In this document: in pieces, positions 39,345 through 48,311 of the stretch
Layout of the letters: each line of letters begins with the position of its first letter
Numbering within the stretch: position 1 is the stretch's first letter
Source: Calothrix sp. NIES-4101
Lineage (GTDB): Bacteria; Cyanobacteriota; Cyanobacteriia; Cyanobacteriales; Nostocaceae
DNA: 64,000 nucleotides
NCBI GenBank assembly: GCA_004296455.1
Contig: AP018280.1
Coordinates: 310,001-374,000 of the forward strand
Reading direction: 5' to 3'
Position numbers and translations under genes: made by a program
Notes under the pieces: model-generated
The model's input: the letters and a program-made list of their open reading frames with translations, nothing else
The model's database searches: none
What the model was told of the DNA's origin: nothing

Positions 39345-40559
39345 ATGACGGAATTAACGTGCCATAATAATTCTAGAGTTTGTCTCTATGACAGCAGTAA
39401 TATTGATAATTTAGCTTGTTCTAATTCAGAAATTTCCCAGATCATCCAAACATATTGGATACCGATGATGAAGACTGGCTCTGCAAGTTTCATCAAGAAT
39501 GTTAATACTGATATGTACGTGATTACAGTTGACGATTTAGTATTACCAGTAACAGTTAATCATAAAAAAAATGGGGTAATAACTGGAACAGAAATTAGCA
39601 ACTCGAAACTAGAAAACTCATATGTTTGTTCCCCTTATAATCACTATATAACCTATACCAAAGCAGAATTGGTAACTTTAAAAAATCCAATTTTAGAGAA
39701 AATATTGGCAATTATAATTGATTTATTAGGAAAGATAGCACATAGAGGTAGTATTGATCAAGTTGCGATCGCTCATAATTTAATGTTATCAACTAATCTA
39801 TATCCAGAACTATCAAAAGTTCAAATACAAGCTATTACAGAATCTCTTAAAAACCAGTTTCCAGATAGAGCTATTATCTTCCGTTCAATTAATACTTTTA
39901 TCAATAATGATTTATTAAATGATTTTAAATTTAATCAATATCGTCTAATTGGTAGTCGTCAAATTTATCTATTGAATCCTCATGAAAAATCAGCACTAAG
40001 AACAAAAATGAGATGGAGACTCAAACAAGATGAAGCATTAATCAAAAAAAATGGTTACGAAATTATTCAAAAAAGTCAATTAACATTTAACGATATACCT
40101 AGAATTGTTGAATTATATAATTTTTTATATTTAGATAAATATTCGATTCACAATCCGCAATTTACAGAAAATTTTATCGAACTAGTATTGAAAAACCCTA
40201 TCTGGCAATTCCAAGCATTAAAAAAAGCAGGAAGAATAGATGGTGTAATTGGTTTTTATATAGTCAATGGCATGATGACAACTCCCATTCTGGGATATGA
40301 CACCAGTTTACCCCAGCAACTAGGCTTATATCGAATGCTATCGGTATTACTAACCATAGAGGCAAGCAAAAAAGGCTTGATTCTGCATCAAAGTTCGGGC
40401 GCTGCTGAATTTAAACGCTTTCGTGGTTTTATTGGCAATATCGAATACAGTGCTGTATACCACCACCATTTACCATTGCAGCGAAAACTTATTTGGCTAT
40501 TTTTAGAATTGCTGGTAAACCAAATCGCTGTACCCTTGATGAAAAAATATCGGCTATAA
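39345..40559 (+). CDS. GNAT-like acyltransferase, operon-terminal
   Basis: A 404-residue protein starting at the ATG at 39345, preceded by AAGGGG (a GTG at 39336 is also in frame). Residues ~1-120 are of unknown type. The C-terminal half (LRTKMRWRLKQDE to FKRFRGFIGNIEYSAVY) has the strand-helix pattern of GNAT/FemX-like acyltransferases, with GLYRMLSVLLTIEASKKG as the likely acyl-CoA-binding helix. It could transfer the acyl group activated by the preceding enzyme. The call rests on pattern only. Its stop is 18 bp from the convergent small gene. Confidence 0.55.
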   Translation: MTELTCHNNSRVCLYDSSNIDNLACSNSEISQIIQTYWIPMMKTGSASFIKNVNTDMYVITVDDLVLPVTVNHKKNGVITGTEISNSKLENSYVCSPYNHYITYTKAELVTLKNPILEKILAIIIDLLGKIAHRGSIDQVAIAHNLMLSTNLYPELSKVQIQAITESLKNQFPDRAIIFRSINTFINNDLLNDFKFNQYRLIGSRQIYLLNPHEKSALRTKMRWRLKQDEALIKKNGYEIIQKSQLTFNDIPRIVELYNFLYLDKYSIHNPQFTENFIELVLKNPIWQFQALKKAGRIDGVIGFYIVNGMMTTPILGYDTSLPQQLGLYRMLSVLLTIEASKKGLILHQSSGAAEFKRFRGFIGNIEYSAVYHHHLPLQRKLIWLFLELLVNQIAVPLMKKYRL

Positions 40560-40577
40560 TGCTCGCTGACACATACA

Positions 40578-40835
40578 TCATAATTGTGATGCTGTATCTG
40601 GTGCTACGATTTCACCAGTTCCTATATTTAATATCATATCTTGGTCGGTGACTAATTCGGCTAACTCCTTAACTTGTAAATTCATTTCTTCGCAAGCAAT
40701 ACGTAACTCTTGGGCAAATTGATTTAAATCATCACCATAACCACACAAATAAGCAGCAGTTTGAATACCTTGATTTGCATTTGCTCTTGCACAATCAACT
40801 AATTCAGTACCTTTTAATGGAGTCGAAGCAGGCAT
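40578..40835 (-). CDS. Small protein of unknown function
   Basis: An 85-residue soluble protein on the opposite strand, convergent with the four-gene operon (18 bp apart). It is acidic and helix-rich (TELVDCARANANQGIQTAA, then a CGYGDDLNQFAQEL turn, then two more helices) with three Cys and a Thr/Ala-rich C-terminus. I recall similar small proteins in cyanobacteria but cannot name the family. It has no TM segment and no obvious RiPP cleavage motif. Confidence 0.6.
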   Translation of the reverse strand: MPASTPLKGTELVDCARANANQGIQTAAYLCGYGDDLNQFAQELRIACEEMNLQVKELAELVTDQDMILNIGTGEIVAPDTASQL

Positions 40836-41182
40836 AATTTTAATTTTGTATTTTCAGAACTTCCTTTCGCTATATTATTTCCAAATAAAAATGAACTCAT
40901 CTTTCTTTTGGCTGAAGTAAAACGATGACATGGGTAGATTTCAGAAAAACTCACTTGTCAGAACTCAGAATGATGTCAGTTTTCCAGTTGATATTCTCAC
41001 AACTGAATTTGAAATCAGGTGTTGCATAGTAGTAAATGCTCTAATTTGACAGACTTGAGTGAAGAGACGAATTTCAAATGCTTGGCTATAATATTTTGCT
41101 GTAGCAAGTGTCAATATAGTGAATTTATCTTTTGCATTGATTCACATTTATTAACTTTGTCTCAGCATTTCAGATTATCCTC
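40836..41182. other. Intergenic region
   Basis: No gene or clear repeat is seen in 347 bp. It probably holds the divergent promoters of the small protein and the methyltransferase-HIT fusion. Confidence 0.5.
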
Positions 41183-42040
41183 ATGAAAAAACAAAAAAAT
41201 AAATATAGTCACCTGACAGCAATAGAAAGAGTTTTTTTGTCATCTCCTGCACAATTTTTATTGGATAAAAATCTATTTATCGGAAATATTCTTGACTTCG
41301 GTTGTGGCTTTGGAAACGATGTTAAATTATTGCAAAAAAAAGGATATGATATTACAGCTTATGATCCATATTATTTCCCTCAATATCCTCAGGCTAAGTT
41401 CGATACAATTATTTGTTTTTATGTTTTAAATGTTTTATTTCCTGAAGAACAAGCAAATGTTCTCATGGAAGTTTCGTATTTATTAAAGCCAGGAGGTAAA
41501 GCCTACTTTGCTGTAAGAAGAGATATTAAAAAAGAGGGTTTTAGAGAACATTATGTCCACAAAAAGCCGACATATCAATGTATTGTTAAGCTCCCATTTA
41601 AATCGATAAAATCTAATGAATATTGTGAAATTTACGAATACACTCATTACAATAATCAGCGACATTCATCTAATAATTGTATATTTTGTAATCCGTATAA
41701 GCATTTGATATTACTCAGCGAATCAGCAACTACCTATGCAATATTTGATGGTTATCCCTTAAGTAAAGGTCATGTCTTAGTCATTCCTAAACGTCATGTC
41801 AGTAATTATTTTGAATTACCTTTAAAAGAACAATCAGCTTGTTGGTTAATGGTGAATAAAATTCAAGAAATTTTAAATAAGGAGTTTGCCCCAGATGGTT
41901 TTAACATTGGGATGAATGTCAATAAACATGCAGGACAAAATGTTATGCACGCCAGTATTCATATTATCCCTCGCTATCAAGGTGATACTGTAGGGGTTAA
42001 AAGCGGGATGCGATGTGTAATTCCCAAAGGAAAATATTAG
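41183..42040 (+). CDS. Fusion of a SAM methyltransferase and a HIT domain
   Basis: A 285-residue fusion. Residues ~30-140 are a Rossmann methyltransferase: ILDFGCGFGND (36-46) is SAM motif I, ITAYDPYY motif II, and LLKPGG the post-II turn. Residues ~160-285 are a HIT domain: Cys166-x2-Cys169, GHVLVIPKRHVSNY, and MHASIHIIPRY in place of the HxHxHxx motif. The central position, where the catalytic nucleophile His usually stands, is Ser258 (His256-A-Ser258-I-His260), so hydrolysis or nucleotidyl transfer may be lost or altered. The gene is AT-rich like its neighbours. A terminator follows. Confidence 0.8.
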   Translation: MKKQKNKYSHLTAIERVFLSSPAQFLLDKNLFIGNILDFGCGFGNDVKLLQKKGYDITAYDPYYFPQYPQAKFDTIICFYVLNVLFPEEQANVLMEVSYLLKPGGKAYFAVRRDIKKEGFREHYVHKKPTYQCIVKLPFKSIKSNEYCEIYEYTHYNNQRHSSNNCIFCNPYKHLILLSESATTYAIFDGYPLSKGHVLVIPKRHVSNYFELPLKEQSACWLMVNKIQEILNKEFAPDGFNIGMNVNKHAGQNVMHASIHIIPRYQGDTVGVKSGMRCVIPKGKY

Positions 42041-42140
42041 CTCTAATTTAATTAAAATGGAAGCATAAATTAAGAAGTAATTAATTTATTTTTAATTCAG
42101 CTTTAGAAAAATATAGCGATGTAAAAAAGAGTTAAAATCA

Positions 42141-42170
42141 AAAAGACGTACATAGAAATATACGTCTTTT
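42141..42170 (+). terminator. Rho-independent terminator
   Basis: AAAAGACGTA (42141-42150) pairs perfectly with TACGTCTTTT (42161-42170), ending in a T-run, about 100 bp after the methyltransferase-HIT stop. Confidence 0.75.
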
Positions 42171-42269
42171 TACCGTCAAAATCATATAATTAATAGTAAT
42201 TTACAGCAACTAATTATTTAGTTATTGTTCCAATAATTAGAAAGCTTCAAGCAAAATACAAAAATGAAA

Positions 42270-42368
42270 CTAGGGTGATGGTTTTTTCGGTTTATTGCCA
42301 CCAGAAAAGCCTCTTTCTGTCTTGATTGGTTTTGGGCGAGAAGGTGGATTAGGTAGTTTCTGAGACAT
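42270..42368 (-). CDS. Possible 32-residue Pro/Lys-rich peptide
   Basis: The longer frame starts at 42521, but an internal ATG at 42368 has a strong GAGGTGA seven bases upstream. The predicted peptide is very Pro/Lys/Ser-rich (starting MSQKLPNPPSRPKP, ending KPKKPSP) and basic. No known family. The ribosome-binding site is the main argument; Pro/Lys richness could be a codon-composition effect. Confidence 0.4.
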   Translation of the reverse strand: MSQKLPNPPSRPKPIKTERGFSGGNKPKKPSP

Positions 42369-42610
42369 AAAAATCACCTCGTAGGTATATCTTAAAGTTT
42401 GTAGTTGGCAAAATTCGTTACAACCATTACTACAATTGGGGCTAGAGCGAATCCGGAAATGAGTCAAAATTATTGCAGTAGGAAAATTATTTTTTACCAG
42501 AGAATCCAAAAAGCCGAACAATCAAAATCAAGAAAATTTTAGACACTTGTTGGGTTCAGGCACACTACGGGTTCTGGCAGACAAGCAAAGTAAGTTATGT
42601 AAAAAGCAAA

Positions 42611-42632
42611 AAAAGAGACGCACTGCGTCTCT
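42611..42632 (-). terminator. Strong terminator-like hairpin, minus-strand orientation
   Basis: AGAGACGCA (42614-42622) pairs with TGCGTCTCT (42624-42632). On the minus strand this is a GC-rich stem followed by a run of seven T, a textbook terminator, but no minus-strand gene lies to its right before menD. It may end a short RNA. Confidence 0.55.
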
Positions 42633-42780
42633 AGTAAGAGAGGAAACCCATAAAATTCAAATAAGTATTTAAAGGTATATTTAAATTTCAGATTTAAATT
42701 GAAAATTAATTGTCTTGTTAAATTTTTTATCAGTACAAAAGAACCAATAAAAATTATGCAATTGTATTTAACTTCGGTCT

Positions 42781-42809
42781 AACTAGTACTAGTTAAATAG
42801 TACTAGTTA
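42781..42809. promoter_or_regulatory. Palindromic operator-like repeat upstream of menD
   Basis: AACTAGTACTAGTT (42781-42794) is a perfect 14-bp palindrome. TAGTACTAGTTA occurs at 42784-42795 and 42798-42809, 14 bp apart. It is 170 bp upstream of menD and could be a regulator site. Confidence 0.45.
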
Positions 42810-42978
42810 TTTATTTAAAGCCACGAATCAGATAAGGAACACACAGAAGTTGTGGATGTATCTACAAATCGAAATACACGATCGCTCACTAGCAGTCCGG
42901 AAAATTTGCAAAAAAAGATTTAGAGTGTGGGAAAGTAGGGGGAATACGCCCTGACAAAAACTCTCTCCTCCCTCAAAA

Positions 42979-44745
42979 ATGTCGATTGCTTTCCGAAATA
43001 CAAACGAAATTTGGGCTTTTGTCCTCACCGAAACTTTAAAACGCTTGGGATTAAATTGTGTAGTGATTTGTCCCGGTTCGCGTTCAACTCCTCTTGCTGT
43101 TGCATTTGCTCAACAAGCACCGACAATTGAAGTGATTTCGATTCTCGATGAGCGTTCTGCGGCTTTTTTTGCTTTGGGAAGAGCAAAAGTAACTGGGAAA
43201 CCTGTGGCGGTGGTTTGTACGTCGGGAACTGCGGGGGCAAATTTTTATCCTGCTGTGATTGAGGCAAAAGAAAGTTGCATACCTTTATTATTATTAACCG
43301 CAGACAGACCCCAAGAATTACGTGAATGCCATTCTGGACAAACAATCGATCAAGTTAAACTTTATGGGAATTACCCTAACTGGCAAACAGAATTAGCTTT
43401 ACCATCTGCGGAACTGGGGATGCTGGCATATTTGCGACAAACCCTAATTCATGCTTGGAGACGATCACTCGCACCTGTTGCTGGTGTCGTACACTTAAAT
43501 ATACCTTTGCGTGATCCACTTGCGCCGATTGCTGATGGGGTAGATTTGAGTCATGTAGAATCCCAATTGGCAACCGCAGATTTTTTCTCCCACATTATCC
43601 CTCCTGCCTCCCCAGGAATACAGACAAGTATTCAGATTGATGCTGAGCTTGATGGAGAAAGTTTATTTTCCTCTCTTTCTTGCCGACAGGGAATTCTGAT
43701 TGCGGGTATCGCCCAACCGCAACAATCACAGGAATACTGTGCAGCGATTTCGCAACTAAGCAAATTTTTGAATTTTCCGGTGCTGGCGGAGGGACTTTCC
43801 CCAGTTCGTAATTATGCCGATTTTAATCCCTATCTTATTTCTACTTATGATTCGATTCTCCGCAACCCCCAATTAGCCACAGAATTAGCGCCGGAAGTCG
43901 TCATTTTAATTGGAGAAATGCCCACCAGTAAGGAATTGAGAACTTGGTTACAGAAACACCAACCACTGATGTGGGTAATAGATAAAAGCGATCGCAATCT
44001 TGATTCTCTTCACCTTAAAACTGAACATTTGCGGGTAAGTATTGGTGAATTAGCCCACAGATTCACCTATCAATTAACTGAAAATCCAAAATCACAATAT
44101 CTCGAAGCTTGGTGTCAAGCGGAAACTATAACTAGCAAAAATCGCGATCGCATTTTAGAAGCAACTAATAATTTTTTTGAGGGTAAAGTGGCTTGGTTAC
44201 TTTCGCAGACTCTACCAGCCAAAACACCGCTATTTATTGCTAATAGTATGCCTGTGCGGGATATGGAGTTTTTTTGGAAACCAAATCATGCGGGGATTCA
44301 ACCCTTTTTTAATCGCGGTGCCAATGGTATTGATGGGACTTTATCAACCGCTTTTGGAGTTGCCCACCGCCATCAACCGAGTGTGATGTTAACGGGAGAT
44401 TTAGCATTGTTGCATGATACAAATGGGTTTTTAATCAGAAATAAATTTGTCGGACATCTAACAATAATTTTGATCAATAATAATGGTGGTGGGATTTTTG
44501 AGATGCTACCAATTGCCCAATTTGAACCTCCATTTACCGAATTATTTGCCACACCCCAAGATATTGATTTTGCTCAGTTATTTACTACATATGGCGTTGA
44601 ACATCATTTAATTACTTCTTGGCAAGATTTACAAGCCAAACTCAACCCATTACCATCTCAAGGAATTCGCGTTTTAGAATTACGAAGCGATCGCAAGGCT
44701 GATGCTAAATGGCGTAAGGAAAATTTGGCGAATATTGCACCATAA
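42979..44745 (+). CDS. menD: SEPHCHC synthase (menaquinone/phylloquinone biosynthesis)
   Basis: A 588-residue thiamin-diphosphate enzyme joining isochorismate and 2-oxoglutarate. The N-terminal domain has VVICPGSRSTPLAVAF and ERSAAFFALGRAK; the C-terminal ThDP domain has FNRGANGIDGTLSTAFG, LTGDLALLHD and LIINNNGGGIF. The length is normal. In cyanobacteria the pathway makes phylloquinone for photosystem I. menB follows 990 bp downstream, separated only by the methyltransferase gene, on the same strand. Confidence 0.97.
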   Translation: MSIAFRNTNEIWAFVLTETLKRLGLNCVVICPGSRSTPLAVAFAQQAPTIEVISILDERSAAFFALGRAKVTGKPVAVVCTSGTAGANFYPAVIEAKESCIPLLLLTADRPQELRECHSGQTIDQVKLYGNYPNWQTELALPSAELGMLAYLRQTLIHAWRRSLAPVAGVVHLNIPLRDPLAPIADGVDLSHVESQLATADFFSHIIPPASPGIQTSIQIDAELDGESLFSSLSCRQGILIAGIAQPQQSQEYCAAISQLSKFLNFPVLAEGLSPVRNYADFNPYLISTYDSILRNPQLATELAPEVVILIGEMPTSKELRTWLQKHQPLMWVIDKSDRNLDSLHLKTEHLRVSIGELAHRFTYQLTENPKSQYLEAWCQAETITSKNRDRILEATNNFFEGKVAWLLSQTLPAKTPLFIANSMPVRDMEFFWKPNHAGIQPFFNRGANGIDGTLSTAFGVAHRHQPSVMLTGDLALLHDTNGFLIRNKFVGHLTIILINNNGGGIFEMLPIAQFEPPFTELFATPQDIDFAQLFTTYGVEHHLITSWQDLQAKLNPLPSQGIRVLELRSDRKADAKWRKENLANIAP

Positions 44746-44810
44746 TATCAGGCTTTTTAAATAGATGACGCGGAGATGGGGAGATAGGCAGGAGACGCAG
44801 AGCAAAATTA

Positions 44811-45707
44811 ATGATAACTAATTCTGGACTGGATATGACACAAGGGTTTCAACTCCAATATTCCCATCCCCACGGGCAGCTATATCAAGGCGACTCCATC
44901 GACTGGCTGACATCACTAGAAACTGAAAGTGTAGACTTGATATTTGCCGATCCACCATACAACATTAAAAAAGCAGATTGGGACAACTTTGAAAATCAAG
45001 AAAAATATATCGAATGGTCGATTAAATGGATTAGCCAAGCTGCACGTACCCTCAAATCAACAGGTTCTCTCTACATTTGTGGCTTTTCGGAAATTTTAGC
45101 CGACTTAAAACATCCCGCATCAAAGTATTTCCACAGTTGTCGCTGGTTAATTTGGCACTATAAAAATAAAGCTAACTTCGGCAGCGATTGGGGGCGATCG
45201 CATGAAAGTATAATTCATTTTCGTAAATCCCAGACCCCAAAACTAAATATTGATGATGTGCGAATTCCCTATGGAGCGCATACATTAAAATATCCATCTC
45301 ATCCCCAAGCCGCAACGAGTGCTTACTCTCAGGGAAAATGGCAAAAACGTCACAATTGGACACCAAATCCCAAGGGTGCAAAACCAAAAGACGTGTTTGA
45401 GGTGCCAACTACTTGTAATGGGATGGGCGAAACCACACCTCATCCGACCCAAAAACCCGAAGAATTATTGAGGAAATTTGTGTTGGCATCATCCAATCCA
45501 GGAGATTTAGTTATCGATCCATTTTCCGGTTCGGGCACAACTATAGTAGTTGCCGAACAATTAAATCGTCGTTGGATGGGATGCGACATGAGTATAGAAT
45601 ATAACACCTGGGCAATTCAACGCCTCGAAAATGTCCGTCGTCTCACCCCAGAAGAATGGATAATAGGCGATCGCAAAAATGCTGAAAGAAGAGAGTCTAT
45701 AAGGTAG
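44811..45707 (+). CDS. Orphan DNA methyltransferase (beta-class, DPPY motif)
   Basis: A 298-residue enzyme. Catalytic motif IV (DPPYN) is at 47-51 and the SAM motif I (FSGSGTT) at 238-244; IV before I marks the beta class. DPPY normally indicates N6-adenine, though some N4-cytosine enzymes also have it. HPTQKP is the motif X region. The recognition site cannot be read from sequence. No restriction gene lies beside it, so it is probably a stand-alone epigenetic methyltransferase of the kind common in cyanobacteria. It sits between menD and menB. Confidence 0.9.
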   Translation: MITNSGLDMTQGFQLQYSHPHGQLYQGDSIDWLTSLETESVDLIFADPPYNIKKADWDNFENQEKYIEWSIKWISQAARTLKSTGSLYICGFSEILADLKHPASKYFHSCRWLIWHYKNKANFGSDWGRSHESIIHFRKSQTPKLNIDDVRIPYGAHTLKYPSHPQAATSAYSQGKWQKRHNWTPNPKGAKPKDVFEVPTTCNGMGETTPHPTQKPEELLRKFVLASSNPGDLVIDPFSGSGTTIVVAEQLNRRWMGCDMSIEYNTWAIQRLENVRRLTPEEWIIGDRKNAERRESIR

Positions 45708-45736
45708 AATTCTCAAGCTGAGACTGCAAATTCCCC

Positions 45737-46570
45737 ATGCAAATTAACTGGCAATCCCCTAAAACCTACGAAGACATTCTCTATCACAAGGCTGATGGTA
45801 TGGCCAAAATCACCATCAACCGTCCCCACAAACGTAATGCTTTTCGTCCCAAAACGGTGTTTGAACTTTACGATGCTTTTCTTGACGCTCGTGAAGATAC
45901 TACCATCGGTGTTGTTTTATTTACTGGTTATGGCCCCCATACTGATGGTAAATATGCCTTTTGTTCCGGTGGTGACCAAAGTGTGCGAGGTCATGCAGGT
46001 TATATTGATGATGCAGGTACACCCCGCTTAAATGTCTTAGATTTACAACGCCTGATTCGTTCCATGCCCAAAGTTGTCATTGCCTTGGTGGCGGGATACG
46101 CAATTGGCGGCGGACATGTACTCCATTTAATTTGTGACTTAACAATTGCGGCAGATAATGCCATTTTTGGGCAAACAGGACCAAAAGTCGGTAGTTTCGA
46201 CGGTGGTTTTGGCGCTAGCTACCTTGCTCGCATTGTCGGACAGAAAAAAGCCCGAGAAATTTGGTTTCTTTGCCGCCAATATGATGCTAAACAAGCTTTA
46301 GAAATGGGTTTAGTAAATACTGTAGTACCCGTCGAGCTACTGGAAGCTGAGGGTATTCAATGGGCACAAGAAATTTTAGAAAAAAGTCCAATTGCTATTC
46401 GTTGTCTCAAAGCCGCATTTAATGCTGACTGCGATGGACAAGCAGGTTTACAAGAACTGGCGGGAAATGCAACTTTGCTTTATTACATGACAGAAGAAGG
46501 TGCTGAAGGAAAACAGGCATTTTTAGAAAAGCGTCAGCCCGATTTTCGTTCCTTCCCCTGGCTACCTTAG
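45737..46570 (+). CDS. menB: 1,4-dihydroxy-2-naphthoyl-CoA synthase
   Basis: A 277-residue crotonase-fold enzyme closing the naphthoquinone ring. [13 protein letters not shown] at the start, the SGGDQSVRG active-site loop, [58 protein letters not shown] and the C-terminal Phe/Trp-rich end are all characteristic. It begins 29 bp after the methyltransferase stop. Together with menD it shows the quinone pathway is active. Confidence 0.97.
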   Translation: MQINWQSPKTYEDILYHKADGMAKITINRPHKRNAFRPKTVFELYDAFLDAREDTTIGVVLFTGYGPHTDGKYAFCSGGDQSVRGHAGYIDDAGTPRLNVLDLQRLIRSMPKVVIALVAGYAIGGGHVLHLICDLTIAADNAIFGQTGPKVGSFDGGFGASYLARIVGQKKAREIWFLCRQYDAKQALEMGLVNTVVPVELLEAEGIQWAQEILEKSPIAIRCLKAAFNADCDGQAGLQELAGNATLLYYMTEEGAEGKQAFLEKRQPDFRSFPWLP

Positions 46571-46793
46571 TTCTGCCAACACTAATTTCCCCAACATAAT
46601 AAGAAATCGCGCCTTTCTACCCTAGGTGCGACTTCTAGAAAATCTGTCAAATTGTTAAATATTCTGCTAAATAAAATCAAAAGCTGAAACAACGAATGCC
46701 AAGTCACCAAACTCATGAGTTATCAAGGGTTCAGACCCTAAATTAGACTGTAATTACGAAAATATTTACTGAAATCGAACCATAATCAAAACA

Positions 46794-47132
46794 TTAAACG
46801 GCTACAGTCTCGGCATTCGACATTTCAACATTATTTAAAGCTTCCTGTACTTGCACGCTGGCGCTTGTTCTGGGCAACTCCTTCATGACTACCTTGTGGT
46901 GATTAATTCCTGAAGCTACAACTAGCTTACGTTCCGGCAAACTCCAAACATCTTCCAAAGTTTCCCACGATGGAGCAAAAGGTGGGAGAGCTAAAGAGCA
47001 AGCTTTCCAATGTCCTAAAACTGGTGCCCCTAGTTGCTGACAATTGCCGCCACGACGACCTTCTGGATTGTAGTAGCGGCAATATTTACAGGCAGAAGTC
47101 ACGAATTTGATGTTCTTCATGTTGAGCGCCAT
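46794..47132 (-). CDS. Cys-motif protein of unknown function
   Basis: A 112-residue protein. Residues ~15-45 carry Cys15-x2-Cys18, then Cys31 and Cys45, a possible zinc or Fe-S site, followed by an EDVWSLPERK stretch and a variable tail. A shorter start at 47120 removes four residues. I recognise it as the type of conserved small protein found in cyanobacteria but cannot name a function. Confidence 0.65.
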   Translation of the reverse strand: MALNMKNIKFVTSACKYCRYYNPEGRRGGNCQQLGAPVLGHWKACSLALPPFAPSWETLEDVWSLPERKLVVASGINHHKVVMKELPRTSASVQVQEALNNVEMSNAETVAV

Positions 47133-47506
47133 TTAGGCATAGTTTCCGTCATTTATTGTCATTTATTTTCTTACTAGATATAAATACGGATAACAGCCAA
47201 TAAATCATTATTTGGTAAACGTTTTCGCGATCCCGAACAAAAAATGAGCTTTATATTCTTTTTAGATTTGTGTCATATTTTTCAATCTTTTGATTACAAA
47301 AACGATACATACAATTTTTTTTCTAGATTAAGGACAGGTAAAACAAATTGGGATCAAAGAAAAATAAACTGCTATAAATTTACCTTGATTTTATTCCTCA
47401 TCCAAAAGATATAAATTTTGGGGATTGTTAATAATTTTTGGAGATGGGTGATTGGGGATTGTTTAGAAGTACTTAGTTCTGGCTAATCACTAATACCCAT
47501 ACTCAA
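47133..47506. other. Intergenic region
   Basis: No gene or clear repeat is seen in 374 bp. Confidence 0.5.
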
Positions 47507-48100
47507 CTAAAATCTTTTCGCTACACATAACGCACAGACTTGCCATCGCTGAATTTCTCCCTGGGGAGTCGGACATTGACATTCAGGGCAAAGTGGTAAT
47601 TTGTGCGATCGCCTTTTGACGGCACTTGCCCAGCGAACAAAGGCATCATTTGTATTTGTAACTTTAGTTGTAACTTTAGTTATGGGTTGTTCACCATATG
47701 CTATGGAGGTATCTTTGGAAATGCGATCGCTTAAATTAATTGCTTCGCCCAAATAACTTGGGTGTTGACTCGTGAGGGCTACTTCTTGCTTTTCCTTGCT
47801 GATTGGAGAAATGTGCCACTCAGCCGTCGAAAAGCGAATCTCACCAACAGGAGTCGCCAATCTTTGATTAACTTGAATGAGTAAGCGCTGACGTTCAAAA
47901 GTCAAATTTTGTGCCCAAGCAGCGCTAGAAGTCGCTACACGCAGCACAGAGCGTTGAATAGCGACAGGACGGGTATGAAGTGCGATCGTATCTCCAACGA
48001 TTTCATGCCAACATCGCAGCAAGTTCTGTAAAGGCGGTTCCTGTAATACAGCCTTAGCTTTTAAAATAGTGACAATGTCATTTACCGATTTTAAAGACAT
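47507..48100 (-). CDS. dciA: DciA-like (DUF721) protein with C-terminal zinc ribbon
   Basis: Taking the internal ATG at 48100 (MSLKSVNDIV), the protein has 197 residues; the frame extends to 48214 but the extra 38 residues are not family-like. The N-terminal ~90 residues fit DUF721/DciA, a helicase-loading factor that replaces DnaC/DnaI: WHEIVGDTIALHTRP, LRVATSSAAWAQNLTF. The C-terminus has CPEC..CPTP and CALC, a zinc-ribbon like extra. Start choice is the weakest point. Confidence 0.75.
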   Translation of the reverse strand: MSLKSVNDIVTILKAKAVLQEPPLQNLLRCWHEIVGDTIALHTRPVAIQRSVLRVATSSAAWAQNLTFERQRLLIQVNQRLATPVGEIRFSTAEWHISPISKEKQEVALTSQHPSYLGEAINLSDRISKDTSIAYGEQPITKVTTKVTNTNDAFVRWASAVKRRSHKLPLCPECQCPTPQGEIQRWQVCALCVAKRF

Positions 48101-48311
48101 TTTGTTTACCGAAGTGCGAAAATTGCAGCTTGGCGATACACAATATCTGTGGTAATTTTCGCTAGTATTATCACTACAATATATCCCAGTCTTATTCATC
48201 CAATACGACCCCATTGTGACACTATATGCTAGAGCAACAGTCGCTCCAGCAATGGTTTAGCATCAGCAGTAAATCTAAATCTGGTAATCATAGGTTGAAG
48301 GCAAACAGGCA

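Larger units (their letters stand above)
42041..42978. other. Gene-poor region before menD
   Basis: 938 bp with the small peptide gene on the minus strand, three palindromic structures (42141, 42611, 42781) and no other supported gene. The part at 42640-42780 is AT-rich with nothing recognised. Confidence 0.5.
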
